DNA of 64,000 nt, from the NCBI RefSeq assembly GCF_041146795.1, contig NC_135167.1:32320954-32384953 (forward strand), written 5' to 3'. Numbering within the stretch: position 1 is the first letter of the stretch; every line of letters starts with the position of its first letter. Source of the DNA: Maylandia zebra (Eukaryota > Chordata > Actinopteri > Cichliformes > Cichlidae). This document shows, piece by piece, positions 14,601-26,039 of the stretch. Made by a program: the position numbers and the translations under genes. The notes under the pieces were generated by a model. The model was not told where the DNA came from. It worked only from the letters and a program-made list of their open reading frames with translations, and searched no databases.

Positions 14601-15066
14601 GCTGCCAAGTCTCTTGTACTCTGGAATTGTAGCTACTAAAACACACAGTGCAACACCTAGAAAACCGACACAATCAACTCCTTTTATTAGCCCGTGGGTG
14701 AGTCATTTTTCAAACTAATTCAGTTAATACATCCTAAGCTCCAAGGTGTGACTGTTGTATTAGCAAGGATAACACAAAGTGCATCAAAATAATTAACTTC
14801 AATTAAAATGTTTATTATTTTATTTTATAATTTTTAGCAGCATTAACTTCCTGTCTTTTGCATTTTACTGTAACAGTTTTCAAATTCTCACAAGTTTTTA
14901 ATCACCATCTCGCTTAAGAAAGGCATTTAGAAGACTTCAGTTTATACAAATACCTTAACATAAATAAATAAAAATCTCTCATGTCACGCACTACACTTGC
15001 CTGCTTTTCAGTGGTCTCTTGACCTGCATCTTGAAAGTCATCGCCGGTGCCGCAAAAAGACGACAT
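5689..15066 (-). CDS. apip: Methylthioribulose-1-phosphate dehydratase (APIP/MtnB), 7 coding exons
   Basis: Cytosolic zinc enzyme of methionine salvage. It dehydrates methylthioribulose-1-phosphate; the vertebrate protein is also known as Apaf1-interacting protein and restrains cell death. Coding exons, minus strand in order: 15001-15066, 13662-13762, 11314-11362, 11103-11220, 10211-10346, 7983-8150, 5689-5788. They total 738 nt, 245 residues, close to the human 242, and all phases join. The protein has the class II aldolase fold signature. Readable elements are the GWVTGTGGG loop (about residues 42-50), [15 protein letters not shown] (58-72), Cys100 in KSQCTPLF, zinc ligands His118 and His120 in HTHSKA, catalytic Glu142 in THQEMIKG and third zinc ligand His198 in RRHGVYVWG. 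No key residue is missing. Introns carry repeats, including a complete hAT element between exons 5 and 6. The first 22 residues are poorly conserved, so the start rests on phase and on a Met preceded by an acceptor-like site. Confidence 0.95.
6290..6880. repeat. Unclassified GCAACCA-rich interspersed repeat in apip intron
   Basis: The stretch repeatedly contains GCAACCA/TGGTTGC words in both orientations (for example near 6326, 6338, 6371 and 6702), giving it an inverted-repeat flavour. It lies in the intron between apip coding exons 6 and 7. Similar words recur at 20790-21120. I recognise it as fish repeat-like sequence without a family name. Confidence 0.35.
7565..7710. repeat. Interspersed repeat with iterated GTAACT/AGTTAC words
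   Basis: A dense series of AGTTACT and AGTAACT words, in direct and inverted arrangement, ends in CCCAACACTG. This is the terminal portion of a widespread fish repeat. It lies in the last apip intron. Confidence 0.5.
8993..10027. mobile_element. hAT-type DNA transposon, non-autonomous, with 8-bp target duplication
   Basis: The element begins CAGGGGTCGGCAACCTG and ends with the inverted form AGGTTGCTGACCCCTG. It is flanked on both sides by the identical 8-mer GTCTATAC (8985-8992 and 10028-10035), as expected for a hAT insertion. It has no transposase frame. It sits in the apip intron between exons 5 and 6. A second repeat is nested at about 9377-9678. Confidence 0.85.
9377..9678. repeat. Interspersed repeat nested in the hAT element
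   Basis: The stretch starts with the TGTATTTGTATAGCGCTTTAC motif shared by many fish repeats and continues into GC-richer sequence up to GATCGCCCC. It is compositionally distinct from the AT-rich hAT body around it. A 13-bp word, GTGTCTTGCCCAA, is tandemly duplicated near 9569-9595. The short minus-strand open frames here are by-products. Confidence 0.5.
11390..12360. repeat. Non-autonomous DNA-transposon relic, copy A
   Basis: The stretch is diverged but collinear with 24085-25080. Shared stations in the same order include AATTCCATCAATTTTG (11561 here, AATTCCATTAATTTTG near 24687 there), TAGATGGACCAACTGA, TTTCCTAAGGACATGACT and CTCAAATTTTTTA. It lies in the apip intron between coding exons 2 and 3. 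The 173-codon open frame within it (11824-12345) has no family features and is treated as chance. Confidence 0.5.
12982..13019. repeat. GGCG tetranucleotide tract followed by A-run
   Basis: A short GGGC/GGCG microsatellite at 12982-13000 is followed by an A-run at about 13009-13024. It lies in an apip intron, and both strands are low complexity. Confidence 0.7.
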
Positions 15067-15069
15067 CTC
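15067..15069 (-). other. apip: Last bases of apip 5' untranslated region at an internal splice acceptor
   Basis: On the minus strand the ATG is preceded by GAG and then by GTTTTGACAG, a good splice acceptor. This suggests that the start codon lies three bases into the second exon and that a non-coding exon lies upstream. A promoter directly upstream of the ATG is the alternative. Confidence 0.45.
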
Positions 15070-15256
15070 CTGTCAAAACAGTTAACGGCATTTAAAAGAT
15101 GTGTCATAATGTCAACAGAAACTGGGCAACGTAATCGGTAACACTTTATTTGGTGGAAGGAGGAAGAGCGAAGTGATTTAAGGTCAAAAGGGAAAAGGAT
15201 CAAGGAGGAAGAAGAAAGAATTACAGTTGGACTAATTTCCCTTATTCTTTATTCTC

Positions 15257-15288
15257 CCACATGTCAGTTTCCAAGAACTGACATGTGG
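15257..15288. repeat. Perfect 13-bp inverted repeat
   Basis: CCACATGTCAGTT at 15257-15269 is matched by its reverse complement at 15276-15288, with a 6-nt loop. It lies in the presumed 5' intron of apip, about 190 bp upstream of the start codon. A role is not evident. Confidence 0.6.
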
Positions 15289-17379
15289 TTTCCTTTGATC
15301 AATCTTAGATGCTGAGTAACATGTAAAAGGTTATGCTCCAGCTTGAAATCCCTTGAAAACACATTGTTAAATGTATTTTCCTATTATGCAAGCATTTAGG
15401 CTCTTTTCTTTCATTAAGACATAAATTTTCCATGCCTCACTAGATTCAGAACCAAATACAATGATTTATATTGCATTTCAGCACAGGCGAGTGAGAGCAG
15501 CATGGCACTGGCATTAATAAATAGAAAGCACTATCATTAGTTTCACGATGAAGTGCAAAGGAGTTTCTTTTATTTGGAGACACATCGTCAATGAGGAAAT
15601 GAAAAGCAATCAGCAAAGCAGACCATGACAGACAGTCTTTCATATTTACAGCTTCCCATGGTCACACCGTCTGCACGGGCATTAAGCACTGCGTGAACGG
15701 TTTGTTTTATTTGTGACTGCCTTTACTTTTAATGGATGATTTTTATTTTTTTTTAAAGGAACTTCTTAGCAAATCTTTTGCTAAATATTAACACCCAACT
15801 AAAACAAATTAACACACTGGTTTAACATAGTTGCATAACCTAACTGTAACTGATGTCTGCAAGCTACAGCTATCCAGAAATGGCTGAAGTTGAATGTTGG
15901 ATGAATTTCGCAGTGTGGATCACACTAATTACAGTTAACTGTTTCCTTTATTCTGCAGTACAGCACTAAAAGTCCATCTGTCCTGTATTTTTTTTTCCTT
16001 TTTTTTTAAATTTTTAATTAAAAATTTAAAAAAAATATTAAAAATTAAAATGGCCAAAAGTTGCTTTCTGTCTTTGCTTCCTACATTTTCACATGGAAAG
16101 GTAAATTTATGTCACAGACATTCAAGAAAGAGATAAATAATAAACCTTTATTTCAAGTAAATATATAAGGGATAGGGATTTGTTTGTTTTTTTCCTCCAT
16201 AGGGGACTTTTACATAATGAGGTGCTTGTTTATTCAAACATTCTTCTATATCACATTATTGAAATACCACAAAAAACACACAGATTCCTATTAAAGACTG
16301 TAACAAACTCATTCCACACTGCACAACGAGGAGCTTTGTTTTATGGCTTATCTGAGATTCTAACTGCACTGAAAGAAAGACATAGCGGTAAATAACATAA
16401 TATACATACATGTTTCTAGCATTTGCGATTCAACGTGCAGTAAAACTTTTGGCTTGCATAGCAGGTAGTTACGTACCGGTCTACTATTACAGAGGGGAAA
16501 AGCCTATTTTATGCCACATGCCAAACACTGGCAGTACAATTACTTAAAGGTTGTTGTAAATGTGCAATTCCAGTTTGAGAAATAAATAAATAAATACATA
16601 TATTTATGGAAAATAAAACACAAAAGGATAAACCTTTAATATATTTTCTATCAGCCTTGTCATTCATTTCTGATATGCAGATTTTCACATCAAATATTAA
16701 CTAATCCATTATATTCAAGACGTTTATCGTCATATACACCGCAAAACACAAGTGGTTACGCAGAACAATGAAATTCTTACTTTGCAGGTTCCCTTCACAC
16801 AACTAAATAACAACTAACTAAAATGAAGAATAAACTTAACCCTGAGCATAGAGCATATATAACCACGGCGTACTTTTCAGTTCAGTTTCTAAAATCATAC
16901 ATACTGTCAATATAAATGCAGTTAAAGAACATACGTGGACTTTACATTTCACCTCAAGCATTACCCTGTGCACCACAACTACACAGGTGACTTTTCGGTT
17001 TGTGTTGCAGTTTCCAATGAAATACAGGCTGCTTGCTAACCTACATAATATATATTGTCAAGTCGAACATATACCATTTGCTACACTGTGATGAAAACAA
17101 TAAAATCTGATTTATCCGAGTCAGTTTACACCGACAGGAATAATTAGACAGCGCTGCAGTGCAAAACATAGCTTTGATGTTAACTTTGACAAGTGACAGC
17201 ACATATGAAAGTCTTCTTCTTCGAGGAAACATATGTTATCGCAATGCTCACAACTCAGCATTCAGTGTGAGAAGATGCTCGTTCATCTCAAACAAGGGAG
17301 GATTATGGGAGTTCATCAACTAAGTTCCTGAGGCTGAGCTCAGTCTGGTTGCACGAAAAGTTTGCAGTTGTACCATTTG

Positions 17380-17660
17380 TGCTAATAGCTATGGCTAACA
17401 TGTAGCAGTGACGATAGCTTCGAAAAATGGTTCCCGAAGCGTGAAGTCTCGTCGTCAAACGTTAAAACAACGACTCGTTTACCTCGACTCTGTAAGATCA
17501 GTAAAATAAAAGTGTAAAATACACCCACTTACTGGACTTTTGGTGCTAAATCAGTCTGTGTGCGATATCAGCGTTCGGACGTCATCAATACGCGACGTGC
17601 ACAAGCGCGCGTGCAAATACACAACACCGGATGTGATGGCTCATAAACTTTGGCATTTAA
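17380..17660 (-). promoter_or_regulatory. apip: CpG-rich promoter candidate and non-coding first exon of apip
   Basis: CG dinucleotides cluster here while the surrounding DNA is CpG-poor. On the minus strand a consensus donor (CCA|GTAAGT) sits with the exon edge at 17533, and it could join the acceptor at 15069/15070. A CREB/ATF-like GGACGTCA lies at 17577-17584. A CpG-rich promoter would fit housekeeping expression. Human APIP shares a head-to-head promoter with PDHX, but no plus-strand exon of pdhx was seen here. The link to apip is inferred from distance, strand and splice phase only. Confidence 0.5.
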
Positions 17661-17726
17661 ACATTTTCGCAGAGCCATCTGCGTTATACGAGCAGGGGGG
17701 AATAAAATAAAACAAAACAAAAAGTA

Positions 17727-18480
17727 TTAACCCTTTATGGGGCACTAGTTGAAATGTATATGTAAATTGTCAATTCTAACTCTAGGCTTGTTTTTTTCTT
17801 CACTTGTGCGACTTTTTTCAAAACTGTTTATTTTTATGCTGTAAATCAGGCCCAGTGAAGTTACTATATATGGTTACTAACTAATTTAGGGCGCACTTCT
17901 TTTTTTCAAAATAGTGTGTATATAAAAACTATAGGAAGAAACAAATATTTGAAGGAATATGTCTTTATGGACACTTTTTTCTTGACTGACACGTTTGCTT
18001 TTCACATATCAAAATGCAGCCCTGTCTAGTTACAGACAAAATCTTCACAAATTGCAATAACGTCCAATAAGATATTGTGGCTAAGCATGTATACGTTTTT
18101 TCAAAGGTTTATGTTAATTTAAGTTTATTCCCTGAACTGAGTATGCCTGTATATATAAATATAAAGTAGGCAGCTGCAACAGAAAAATTACACACTTTTA
18201 AGTCAATTTAAGTGTAAAAATTACACTGCTGTAAGGTCAAAACAAAAAAAAATCACACATTTCACTATTTCTGGCTAGAGAATTTTCATAAATGAGTTAA
18301 ATTTCTCAATGGATCACTGTACACTGATATACAAAGTTGTGACTATAACATTTAGTATGCATCCAATGCATTGTCAAGTATTGTCCTATATCTATCATAG
18401 GTTGTTTTGCTTACCAATGTAAGCTTTTTGTGGTAGTAGGAAGGGGTGAGAACCCCATTTGGAATGGGGCATTAAATTAA
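17727..18480. mobile_element. Possible TTAA-flanked MITE
   Basis: The left edge reads TTAACCCTTTATGGGGCAC. The right edge near 18460-18480 carries AATGGGGCATTAAATTAA. Both ends contain GGGGCA words next to TTAA, but a clean inverted terminal repeat could not be aligned. The call is tentative. Confidence 0.3.
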
Positions 18481-19094
18481 ACCCATAAAAAGTAGAGTAA
18501 CCATGCCAATGCACCGACATAACAGTTATTAGTCCACACCAGAATATCAAAGTGCAGTTTAATTCATTCAGCACATTTGTACCGGAATCTTTACTATACT
18601 ATGCTGTGTATAATGTAGTATAATATATAATATGGATATATGGATAATATGGATAACAACTAAGCAAAGATGTGCAAGAATGAAACAATTTTTTTTAAAT
18701 TACATATTGGTATAAAGACTATACTACATAACAAGGTATATCTGTAATAGTGTGCAGCCCTACAGAGCTGTGAAAATGCAGTGCAAGTCAGGACAGCATC
18801 CACAAACATTAGATGTTATGTTGAAAGAAATCTTCTGCCAAAACGTGGGGAACACTTGATTTATGTTGTTGGTCGTTGCTGTTGTTGTTTGGAGACTGTT
18901 GAGAGGTGGGGGTTCTCATGTGCAATCCTGCCATCTATACTGTTCTCCGATAAACCCACAGTATCATCAACCCAGGCGATTTTCAGAGAAAATGTATTCA
19001 TAACAGCATGTTTTTTTCTTAGCGCAACGGAGAGGGAGTGAAAGAGACATGTACTGCTTTATGTAATAACTTTGTTATTGTTCATTACCAATAG

Positions 19095-19233
19095 CAGGGG
19101 TGTTGAACTCCAGGCCTCGAGTGCGGGTGTCCTGCAGGTTTTAGATATCACCCTGGGTCAACACACCTGAATCAAATGATCATCTAAAACCTGCAAGACA
19201 CCAGCACTCGAGGCCTGGAATTGCCTACCCCTG
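19095..19233. mobile_element. Short palindromic hAT-like MITE
   Basis: The terminal sections CAGGGGTGTTGAACTCCAGG and its inverted counterpart (CCTGGAATTGCCTACCCCTG) frame a 139-bp element, with the inner palindrome CCTCGAGTGC...CACTCGAGG. By recall this is a very common fish MITE. No convincing target duplication could be read at the edges. Confidence 0.7.
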
Positions 19234-19934
19234 CCTATAGCATCGTTGTCAGCTATATGGTTTGCCTGTTCAGACTATACAGCATCTGCTACCCTTAAAT
19301 GCACAACAGTGCCTGTGTTTTACCTGAAGTCAGAAACTTACAGATTATTTCATAAGAATTTGTGCGCCTAGTCTGAACACGCTATCTGTTGGCTTGAAGC
19401 CTTTCCACACAGGCACTCCTCCCTCAGTTCATCCTTCTATCTTGTTGAACTCACTCAAAATCCTATTGTGTATGGGGAAGAGAGACTTCAAAGAGCCCTG
19501 TGGGCACTCTGTGAAAGTTCCCACATTGGTCACTTTTTAATCTGTCAGACATCAATGAGGGTTTTCCTCTAGCTGAGGTAAGTGGAGCAGTAGGATTTGT
19601 GCAACTGTTACCTAAAAATGGCCAAATAATAAATACATAGATAAATGCTCTAAATGCCATTAGCTAGATATTTGATGATCTTTCCTAAACTGACCCAAAA
19701 TATACAAAATTTATACACTGAGACTTTCCTGGGTCAAATATGATCCATATTCATTCAGATGGATTTTAGAACCATCACCATGGAAAAAAGGTGGCAATAG
19801 GGAAGCTTGAAAATGCAAAACTACACATGCCATGTCTGTGAGTATCTTTTTATCCAGCAGTGGTGACAGAGTTCACTGTCATGGAGTATAGGAGTGATGA
19901 TATATGATCATGTATTATGTCATAAGGAACAGAT

Positions 19935-20015
19935 GTACACTGTATTGCCAAAAGTATTCACTCACCTATCCAAATCACTGGTAGTGTTCCAGTCACTTTC
20001 GTGGCCACAGTATTT
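19935..20015. mobile_element. Tc1/mariner terminal remnant
   Basis: TACACTGTATTGCCAAAAGT followed by a TTCACTCACC section matches, by recall, the terminal inverted repeat of an abundant fish Tc1 family. A second internal end section (GTTCCAGTCACTTTCGTGGCC) follows at once, as in an internally deleted copy. Confidence 0.55.
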
Positions 20016-20303
20016 TAATGGGAACGAAATATCTAACAATAATATTATAGTATAATATAATATTGCCAAGCAAGCTAGAAATGTATTTGAACAACAAGGA
20101 AAACAGAATTCCAACTTAATTAAACCAAAAGGATAACATGTAAATATGATAAGATAAAAAAAAAACTTGTTGTGGGAATTTATTTTACATTATAACCAAG
20201 TATAATCTTTTTTCTTTTTCTTTTTTTTTGACTGAGGGAATTGTTTATACGCTGGCATAATTCCTCCATGTTAAACAAGATAAAAACATGATTACTGTGC
20301 TAT

Positions 20304-20342
20304 GCTACTTATGCATAGAAATGTATTCTATGCATAAGTAGC
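20304..20342. repeat. Perfect 17-bp inverted repeat (hairpin)
   Basis: GCTACTTATGCATAGAA at 20304-20320 is followed by a 5-nt spacer and the exact reverse complement at 20326-20342. It is intergenic, and no terminator or RNA gene context is visible. Confidence 0.75.
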
Positions 20343-20789
20343 TTTTCATTTTCATTAACCTAATCCTATATATGACCAAGCAACAGTAAAGTCAGACTAT
20401 CCAGTAGGGTTTATTTTTTATTTATATTTTTTAATAAAGCAGAAAGCCTGTGAAAGAAAAAAAGAATCAATGGATCAACTTGACTTTTGTGACATATATG
20501 AACAAGCACTCATTGCTTGTTTGCTTTAAAGCAGTACTTCTTCATAAGGTGAAATAAACTAATATACAAAATTAACTTTTTGTTTATGGTCATTTAAGAT
20601 TTGGTTGCCTAGTTGTGAAGTATGATGCAATTAAATGCTCCTACCGTTCCTATATTAAAGTAAGCACAGATGTTCTAATAATCCACCTCTGGGTTTTGGA
20701 GCAGTGTTGTTATGCTATTATAAACAGAGAAGCAAAGGAAACAGTTTAAGTCATTTTTAATAAAATCATCAATCAATCACAAAAAGTGA

Positions 20790-21120
20790 TTGCTTGCGTT
20801 GCTTTTAAGTTGGAGTATAACCACAATGCAACCAGCGATGCGTGAAAAAATGCAAAAAAATGTGTCACAAACGAGTTGACTGATTACACCATCTGATTAT
20901 TTACAAACTCTCACCAGTTCTCTGAGGATGAGTGCAGTAAGCCAGCGTTGTAACGTGATTGGAGACAGGTTCCTTCCCGCCAGGTGGGAGCAAACGTGGC
21001 TGCCCAGAGGCTGAGCGAATTGCATGCTCAACCTTTGGTTGAGCCATTGGTTGCTTGCACTACTTCCACGTGGTTGCCAGATGTGAAAAAGTGCAAACCA
21101 ATCATTAAGATGATGCCACC
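20790..21120. repeat. Unclassified GCAACCA-containing repeat
   Basis: The stretch contains GCAACCA and TGGTTGC words similar to those at 6290-6880, plus more CG dinucleotides than its flanks. It is probably a second member of the same repeat family. The boundaries are approximate. Confidence 0.3.
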
Positions 21121-22536
21121 TATTTTTACTCTTGTGTGACTTTGCCACGAATAGCAGAGTTTTAGACAGTATCATACACAACATGTATTTAATCATTAGC
21201 ATGTCTCTTTATAAGAAGTACTTTCACTCGTTCTTTTTCCAAAAGGGTCATCACAGTGGCATAAACTTTACACCAAATGTTCCTGATGCTGTTTTCCCAA
21301 TTCCCAGGTTTGGGTCTCTGTCCATAATCAAACAAAGGCTCGTTCACTCGTAAAGCAAATGTGTTAACCACTACACCACAGAGCCATAGTGTTTGTATGC
21401 TTTACTGAAAAGCATTGCTTAAAAACATAATCTGTCCTGTCTTTAAAGGGAAAAAATGATAATCTCTTACAAGAAAATACATATGATGAAAACACCTCAA
21501 TAGTTTTTAGGGAATTCTGCTGATTAAGAAAACATGAGGAAAAATCTCTGCCGCATTTTAAAAAGCCTGAGCCAGTGGAGCAGAGGTTTGGAAACAGGGT
21601 TCCTACGTGAGACCATAATAAACAAGCTTTTTACACCAAGATCGAAATATCTTTCAAATGCAGATAAATAAAGCAGCAAAAGAGCAGACAACTTCAGATT
21701 TGTCCAGACTTGGCTCCCTCACCAAGTTATGAGAATCTGAAAATTTCATCACGCATGGCCCCCGCAGTCTTTGCAGTGCAAAAAGAATATTAGAATAAAA
21801 CACAGTTTGCCAATAAACCTCATACCAACTGTGAAGCATGGTGTTAGAAATTCTATGAGTTGGAGTCTCTTTGATTTCACACAAACTCCTGGCAATGTTG
21901 GGACAATCAGTTGAGGATCTTGTCAGCAGCTGTCCTTTCTCACATGTAGCTCACAGCTCACAGATAGTCTGCTTTACACGCCTGGATAGAACCCGCAGGA
22001 GGCAGGACACATGACGCCCACTCGCTCGCTGTGAATTCACTAAATGGACAATTACCTGGACTATTTTTACATGGGTTCAATTAGACATCACACAGACTTT
22101 GAAGTTGTGAGCTGGCGAGGGGAAAGACCGTTTAATGTCTGAACCAACTGAGTCTGACATTTGCATTCTAACATACAGCTCTGCTGGGTAATGTCTGTGG
22201 TTTCAGGTACTGGTCCGTCAATGATTCATCTATAAATTAGGCCTCATATCAAAGAGAGCTTGAAGATAATGCGAGGCCATATTTTTAAAGTATTTGACTG
22301 GAGCTTTCAGCAGAATAATGATCCTGAGCACACCAGCAACCAAGCTACAACAAGAAACATTTTTGAATCACACTGAAATGTTGTGGGATATTTAAAACCT
22401 TTAGTACATGCAAGAAAAGAAAAAAAAAAAGGGAAGGAGGAATGGCTGAAGATGTCAAAGTCAAAGGTCATATTAAAGATCTATAAGATAGTATGTTTGT
22501 TAAAGGGCCTGTCTCTTGATTTTATTTATTTATTAA

Positions 22537-23445
22537 CCCTTTAAAACCGGTCAGAGTGGGCACGCTCCGTTTTGCGTAACTATTTTTAAATCCCGGTAGC
22601 ACTGCAACCACGTGAGCTAGCGCAATAAATTTTTTTGCATATGAAACCGGAGGAGTTGTACTTACATCTTATGCCATCAGCTTGTCCTCGGTCACGGTTT
22701 CCTTCCACATATAGCTTTGCTAAAACTGCATAAAAAGCACTTGCAGCAACAAAAACATAATATTCCAGAAACTCGCTTTGCCGATCTGATCAGCTGTTCA
22801 TAACACTTCCTACATCCATCAGCGTGAACTATCGCATGTCCGCCATGACCTGCCCGGAACCGGAAGTGACGTCATTTTCGCGGAAATGTAGTTTTTTACC
22901 ATCAAGGCCTCATGAGCCTATACTGGTGTTTTTAAAAGTTATGTTTGACTTTATGACTTTCTGTGTCGTTTCTGGGATGCTTAGGACTCATATTGCACTG
23001 CTGGAAATAGTTTATTTTGATGCATATGCTGCTTTTTTGCAAATTTGCACTATAATATTTATTTTCGTTTTTCCTGCAGTGTATAGAAATTGGTGTATTT
23101 CAAAAATAAAACTATGAAGACACTCAAAATAAATTTCCTGTGGTGGGAAACTAGTTTGTGCAACTTTTTTGTATTTACAGTTTTGAGGGATACGCCTCTT
23201 AAATTTCTCTAACTAGAAATATATGTTAAAAAACAAAAACGATTTTCAATTTTTTTGTAGTTTATTGCACTTTTTTGCAATTTATGTAATTACTATGCAC
23301 TTAATGCATGCATATTATTAAAATTTAGGCTGTAATGGTTGTATTGATGTATAGCAACTTGAAATGCTCCCAAAAATGGCTCTACAACATGTAAAAATAT
23401 AATATAAGCTCTGGCGGACTTGGTTCTATGGTAGGTCTTAAGGGG
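22537..23445. mobile_element. piggyBac-like non-autonomous element with TTAA ends
   Basis: The element starts CCCTTTAAAACC after TTAA (22533-22536) and ends GGTCTTAAGGGG before TTAA (23446-23449). The ends are imperfect inverted repeats, and TTAA duplication is the hallmark of piggyBac insertion. No transposase frame was recognised; the 97-codon open frame inside shows no family motif. Confidence 0.65.
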
Positions 23446-24084
23446 TTAATCAAATATTCCTTTTGGTGTACCGACAGTAACAAAGTGGACTGGCTGTTTG
23501 TTTGTGCAGTTTCCATGATGTGATGACTTTTCCCATGTTACTTTACAACTTAAAGGAGCGGCACCCTACCTGCAATTTTTTTGTTTCATGCCAGGTAATG
23601 TTCAGTGAAGCACATAGTCGGCCAATTGCATGTTCAGCACAAAAAAATAAAAATAAAAATGCCTGCCTAAACAGAAACAAAAACACCATTTAGTAATTTA
23701 GAACAGGTTATATACATGTTCCTTTTTCTGAAACATTTCTGTACGTCCCTACCTAAATAAAACTACTGGCTGGTTGATAAGGAAGAAAATTATTTGGCAG
23801 AGTCCCATTCTATCTGCCCTCCAGTTAAACTGCTTTCCTTCTTGTTGCTTCCAGGCAATATGGGGCATCTCTGAGGTTGGAATGTCATCCAGATAGGGTC
23901 ACAACTCATAACTGTGTACTTCCTCAGAATTGTTAGCAGGTCTGATCTGTTTTCCAGCGAAGATTAACCCATATAACAGAATTCCAGTCCAGAGCTGAAC
24001 AAGGAAGTAATGGTTAGAACAAGCAAAAGATTTTTTTGTTGCAAGAGAAATGTGAAACGGAAGAGGAGAATGTCATTGCCTTCA

Positions 24085-25080
24085 ATATACGGCACTGTGC
24101 AAAAGTCTTGAGAAATCCATCATTTCTTTATGAGCAATGCTTTAGTGAAACTTGCAAACATTCTTGGAAATACCGGAAAACTGGACAGTAAGGTGAAAAC
24201 TACACCTGTAGATCAATACTTGTAAACCTACAATAATTTGAACCAGCCAATCTGTGAGAGACACATGGAACTGTTCACTCTGGTGGCTCAGAGACACTGC
24301 CCAGTGTTATATAAACAACACAGAAAAAGGTGATCTGCAGTGTGTCCAGCGGACATCAGCAGCAGAAGCTTGAAAGTCAATATTTGGTGTGATCAGTTTT
24401 ATTCTTCAGCACAGTCTGAACTCTCTTAGGCAAGCTTTCTTGTCATTTCTCCATGCTTTCTGAAGAACATTCAAAGCTTTTCTTTTGATGTTGGCTACCT
24501 TTTGTTCCCTTCTAGGTAGATGTTCCCACACTGCTTCAGTAATGTTGAGGTCCGAGCTCTGGGGAAGCCAATCCATGGCTCATATTGTTTCACTGTGTGT
24601 GTTTCTATCGAGGTATGCTTTTACTGCATTGGATGTGTGTTTGGGACCATTGCCATGCTAAAAAAACCCATATTTTTCTATGTACAGAATTCCATTAATT
24701 TTGACAAGATCTCAAACCATGACAGAGCTGAGAAGACATTCACTGTAGTACCTCATTCCCGACCTCCCTGATACATGCTGCAGATGATATGAGCCAACAA
24801 TTTCTCATTTGGATTCATCACACCATGGCTTTTTGAAAGCACCCTTCCACTGAGGCCACTTTCTGATGAGGCTGCAGTGAACAGTAGATGGATCAACTGA
24901 AGAACCAGTGAAAACATTGTTCTGTTTTCATTTCCCTAAGGACATGACTTTTGCATCTACTGTATAGAAATTGTTTTTAGACCTGACACTTTTTCTTTTG
25001 TCATATGCTTCTCTAGTTACCTCAAATTTTTTAGAGACAGTTGTAGAGACTCATACTCTGACTATGATAGGCCATTGAAA
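24085..25080. repeat. Non-autonomous DNA-transposon relic, copy B
   Basis: The stretch begins at the common fish motif GGCACTGTGCAAAAGTCTTG and is collinear with the relic at 11390-12360 over several conserved words. Divergence is high, so both copies are old. No open transposase frame was recognised. Confidence 0.55.
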
Positions 25081-25084
25081 ATCT

Positions 25085-25345
25085 CCTTTCTGTCCCGGCT
25101 AACAGATGGATCCAAGTGCAGACAAACACGGGAGGTTCAACGTTCCAGCACCGACTACTCTGTGCTGCAGCGTTAAATAGTCCAGAGGGACGCTGCCTGA
25201 TCAGCAACAGGTGTAGTAATCACTGCTGGCGGGTGGGCCAAGGCTGAGAGCCCACAATGAGCTCCACCCAGGCAAGCAGGAGAAAAAACAGAACAAACTT
25301 GTGGCCAACATGAGCAAGCCAGAGAGGCACAGGGACCATGACACT
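25085..25345. repeat. GC-richer unclassified repeat fragment
   Basis: A compositionally distinct block runs from TCTGTCCCGGCTAACAGATG to CAGGGACCATGACAC. Its ends are abrupt against AT-rich flanks, which suggests an inserted repeat, possibly an LTR or MITE piece. No terminal repeats were confirmed. Confidence 0.3.
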
Positions 25346-26039
25346 TTTTGGTGCATAAATCAACTATTAAATCAAAGTCGAATGAAAAAAATAGGAAAAG
25401 TATTATTTTTTGAAAGATTACTTTTAATAAAGTGAAGTTTAAAATTTGTTCTTTGCTAGGCTTTCTGTTATGTGTAGAAACAACAGTTGTTCATCCATTT
25501 AGTTGGGTAACTTTTTTATGCATGAAGGATTTCACAGATCAGTCTTAAGTGGCTTGAAAACAAAAAAAATGGTAAAAGGACTGGACAGAAAATGACTGAA
25601 ATAGTAATGTCCAAAGAAAAACTTTGAAGCGCCTTCAGAAAGCCTGGAGAATTATTTCTCATGGTCATTTTAAACAGTATTTTTTATTTTGATGAGCATG
25701 TACACATAAGCAAAGTTTTTTTAAATTTTACAAATCTTAAATTCACAAAGTACATTTTTATTTATTAGGTTTTTTGTTTTGCTTTGTTTTGTTTTTTAGG
25801 GCTCTTCTTCAGTTGATCATATTGAGCATTATTGTTCTTTGTTTCCCACCATGGTATGTTAAATCCAAACACAGCGTTGAAAGCTCTGACTTAAAATAAA
25901 AGTCATGCAATCATGGTTTTAATTTAAAATACAATCAGTAGTTATGTATAAGCGTGTGGTCATGTCTATACAGTGGAATTACATGCAGAGTTATTTATGC
26001 ATAAAAGTTTTAGAAACATCCAGTAAATATAGTTATTCC

